A DNA stretch of 8,700 bases from a bacterium (lineage in GTDB: Bacteria > Blakebacterota > Blakebacteria > Blakebacterales > Blakebacteraceae): contig JALGWK010000207.1 in assembly GCA_025774205.1 (NCBI GenBank), forward strand, positions 1 to 8,700. The letters are read 5' to 3'. Under the pieces are notes generated by a model. That model ran no database searches. It saw nothing but the letters and a program-made list of their open reading frames with translations, and was not told the origin of the DNA. Position numbers and translations under genes: made by a program. This document shows, piece by piece, positions 8,181 through 8,700 of this stretch; position 1 is the first letter of the stretch; each line of letters opens with the position of its first letter.

Positions 8181-8256
8181 GGGGATATAGCTCAGTTGGG
8201 AGAGCGCCGGCTTTGCAAGCCGGAGGTCGCCGGTTCGATCCCGGCTATCTCCACCA
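8181..8256 (+). tRNA. tRNA-Ala (anticodon UGC) in the 16S-23S spacer
   Basis: It is 76 nt with CCA encoded (8254-8256). The acceptor stem GGGGATA/TATCTCC contains the G3:U70 wobble pair that identifies alanine tRNA. The anticodon stem is CCGGC/GCCGG (8207-8211, 8219-8223), with loop TTTGCAA and anticodon TGC at 8214-8216. The T stem is GCCGG/CCGGC around TTCGATC. It is released from the rRNA precursor and reads GCN alanine codons. The tRNA-Ile that often precedes it is absent. Confidence 0.97.
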
Positions 8257-8395
8257 GCATGATCTCAGAACGAGTCGGACCGGTACGGAACCGGATACCG
8301 GCTTGTTTCACGCCGGGGCGACATCACTGCCCGGCCTCCAGGGAAAACACGATCCCCGCGGAGACCGGATGTGCGCTGCCGTCTGATGGCGTTCA

Positions 8396-8407
8396 CGTTC
8401 TTTGACA
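8396..8407 (+). promoter_or_regulatory. Second boxA-like site, before 23S
   Basis: CGTTCTTTGACA shares its last nine bases with the 16S leader boxA (6453-6464). rRNA operons commonly repeat boxA in the spacer to keep antitermination active through 23S. Confidence 0.55.
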
Positions 8408-8427
8408 ACTGGTCTTTTCCGTAATTA

Positions 8428-8471
8428 GCAGGCATCCGCCGAGATGCCTGCGTAATGCCGAGAATCGGCAT
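8428..8471 (+). other. Two adjacent strong hairpins in the tRNA-Ala to 23S spacer
   Basis: The first stem is 9 bp and perfect (GCAGGCATC 8428-8436 with GATGCCTGC 8443-8451, 6-nt loop), extendable by ATTA/TAAT with one bulged base. The second is 7 bp (ATGCCGA 8455-8461 with TCGGCAT 8465-8471, 3-nt loop). Neither is followed by a T run, so they are more likely processing or folding elements than terminators. From 8472 to 8598 I see no gene. Confidence 0.5.
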
Positions 8472-8598
8472 CGCTGATGGGTAAGACGCAGTGTGGAATG
8501 AACTCGATCACTGTGTTCTGCCTGGATGTGATGACGATTAGTTCAATGCTCAGTGCCAGAGATCCTCAATGAGGCCTGCGTATGGTCTCGAGGCTTTT

Positions 8599-8700
8599 GG
8601 TCAAGCTAATAAGGGCGTGTGGTGGATGCCTTGGCATCGGAAGGCGATGAAGGACGTGGTAAGCTGCGATAAGCCCCGGGGAGGTGCAAACAACTCGAGA
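8599..8700 (+). rRNA. 23S ribosomal RNA, first 102 nt (cut by the window edge)
   Basis: The sequence from GGTCAAGCTAATAAGGGCGT onward matches the 5' end of bacterial 23S rRNA, with the conserved GTGGATGCC, GGCGATGAAGGACGTG and CTGCGATAAGC blocks. It is in the usual position after 16S and tRNA-Ala. The 5' end is placed by comparison with E. coli 23S and may be off by a few bases. Confidence 0.95.

Overview
The window comes from a GC-rich bacterium. Its Shine-Dalgarno sites match the CCTCC anti-SD at the 16S 3' end. Two things point weakly to the FCB superphylum (Gemmatimonadota, Bacteroidota and allied candidate phyla): the tandem beta-propeller lipoproteins, a protein type I associate with that group, and an rRNA promoter of the form TTG-N19-TAnnTTTG, the consensus described for Bacteroidetes sigma factors. 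I cannot name a phylum from reading alone.

Layout. (1) Positions 1-1023, minus strand: the N-terminal 341 codons of a class A penicillin-binding protein (cell-wall glycosyltransferase), running off the left edge. (2) Positions 1024-1177: a divergent intergenic region with a perfect 9-bp inverted repeat next to a candidate tyrS promoter. (3) Positions 1178-2389, plus strand: tyrosyl-tRNA synthetase. (4) Positions 2497-6253, plus strand: three consecutive paralogous lipoproteins with six-bladed beta-propeller-like sequence, spaced 22 and 50 nt apart and probably one operon. Only the third looks intact. The first lacks about 56 residues of the last blade region. The second has a frameshift within the family's GPGE motif plus an in-frame loss of about 18 residues. 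(5) Positions 6254 to the right edge, plus strand: an rRNA operon with two candidate promoters, a boxA-bearing leader, the 16S gene, a spacer with tRNA-Ala(UGC), a second boxA and strong hairpins, then the first 102 nt of 23S.

The most striking observation is in the 16S gene. It is collinear with bacterial 16S at both ends, but about 110 nt (around E. coli 986-1097) are missing at one clean junction near 7578-7583. The missing part includes universally conserved bases and the 5' strand of helix 34, while the 3' strand of that helix is present. This is either a defective rRNA copy or a collapsed assembly.

The PBP and TyrRS are housekeeping genes. The lipoprotein array has no function I can assign. 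It looks like a tandem expansion in which two of three copies have begun to decay.
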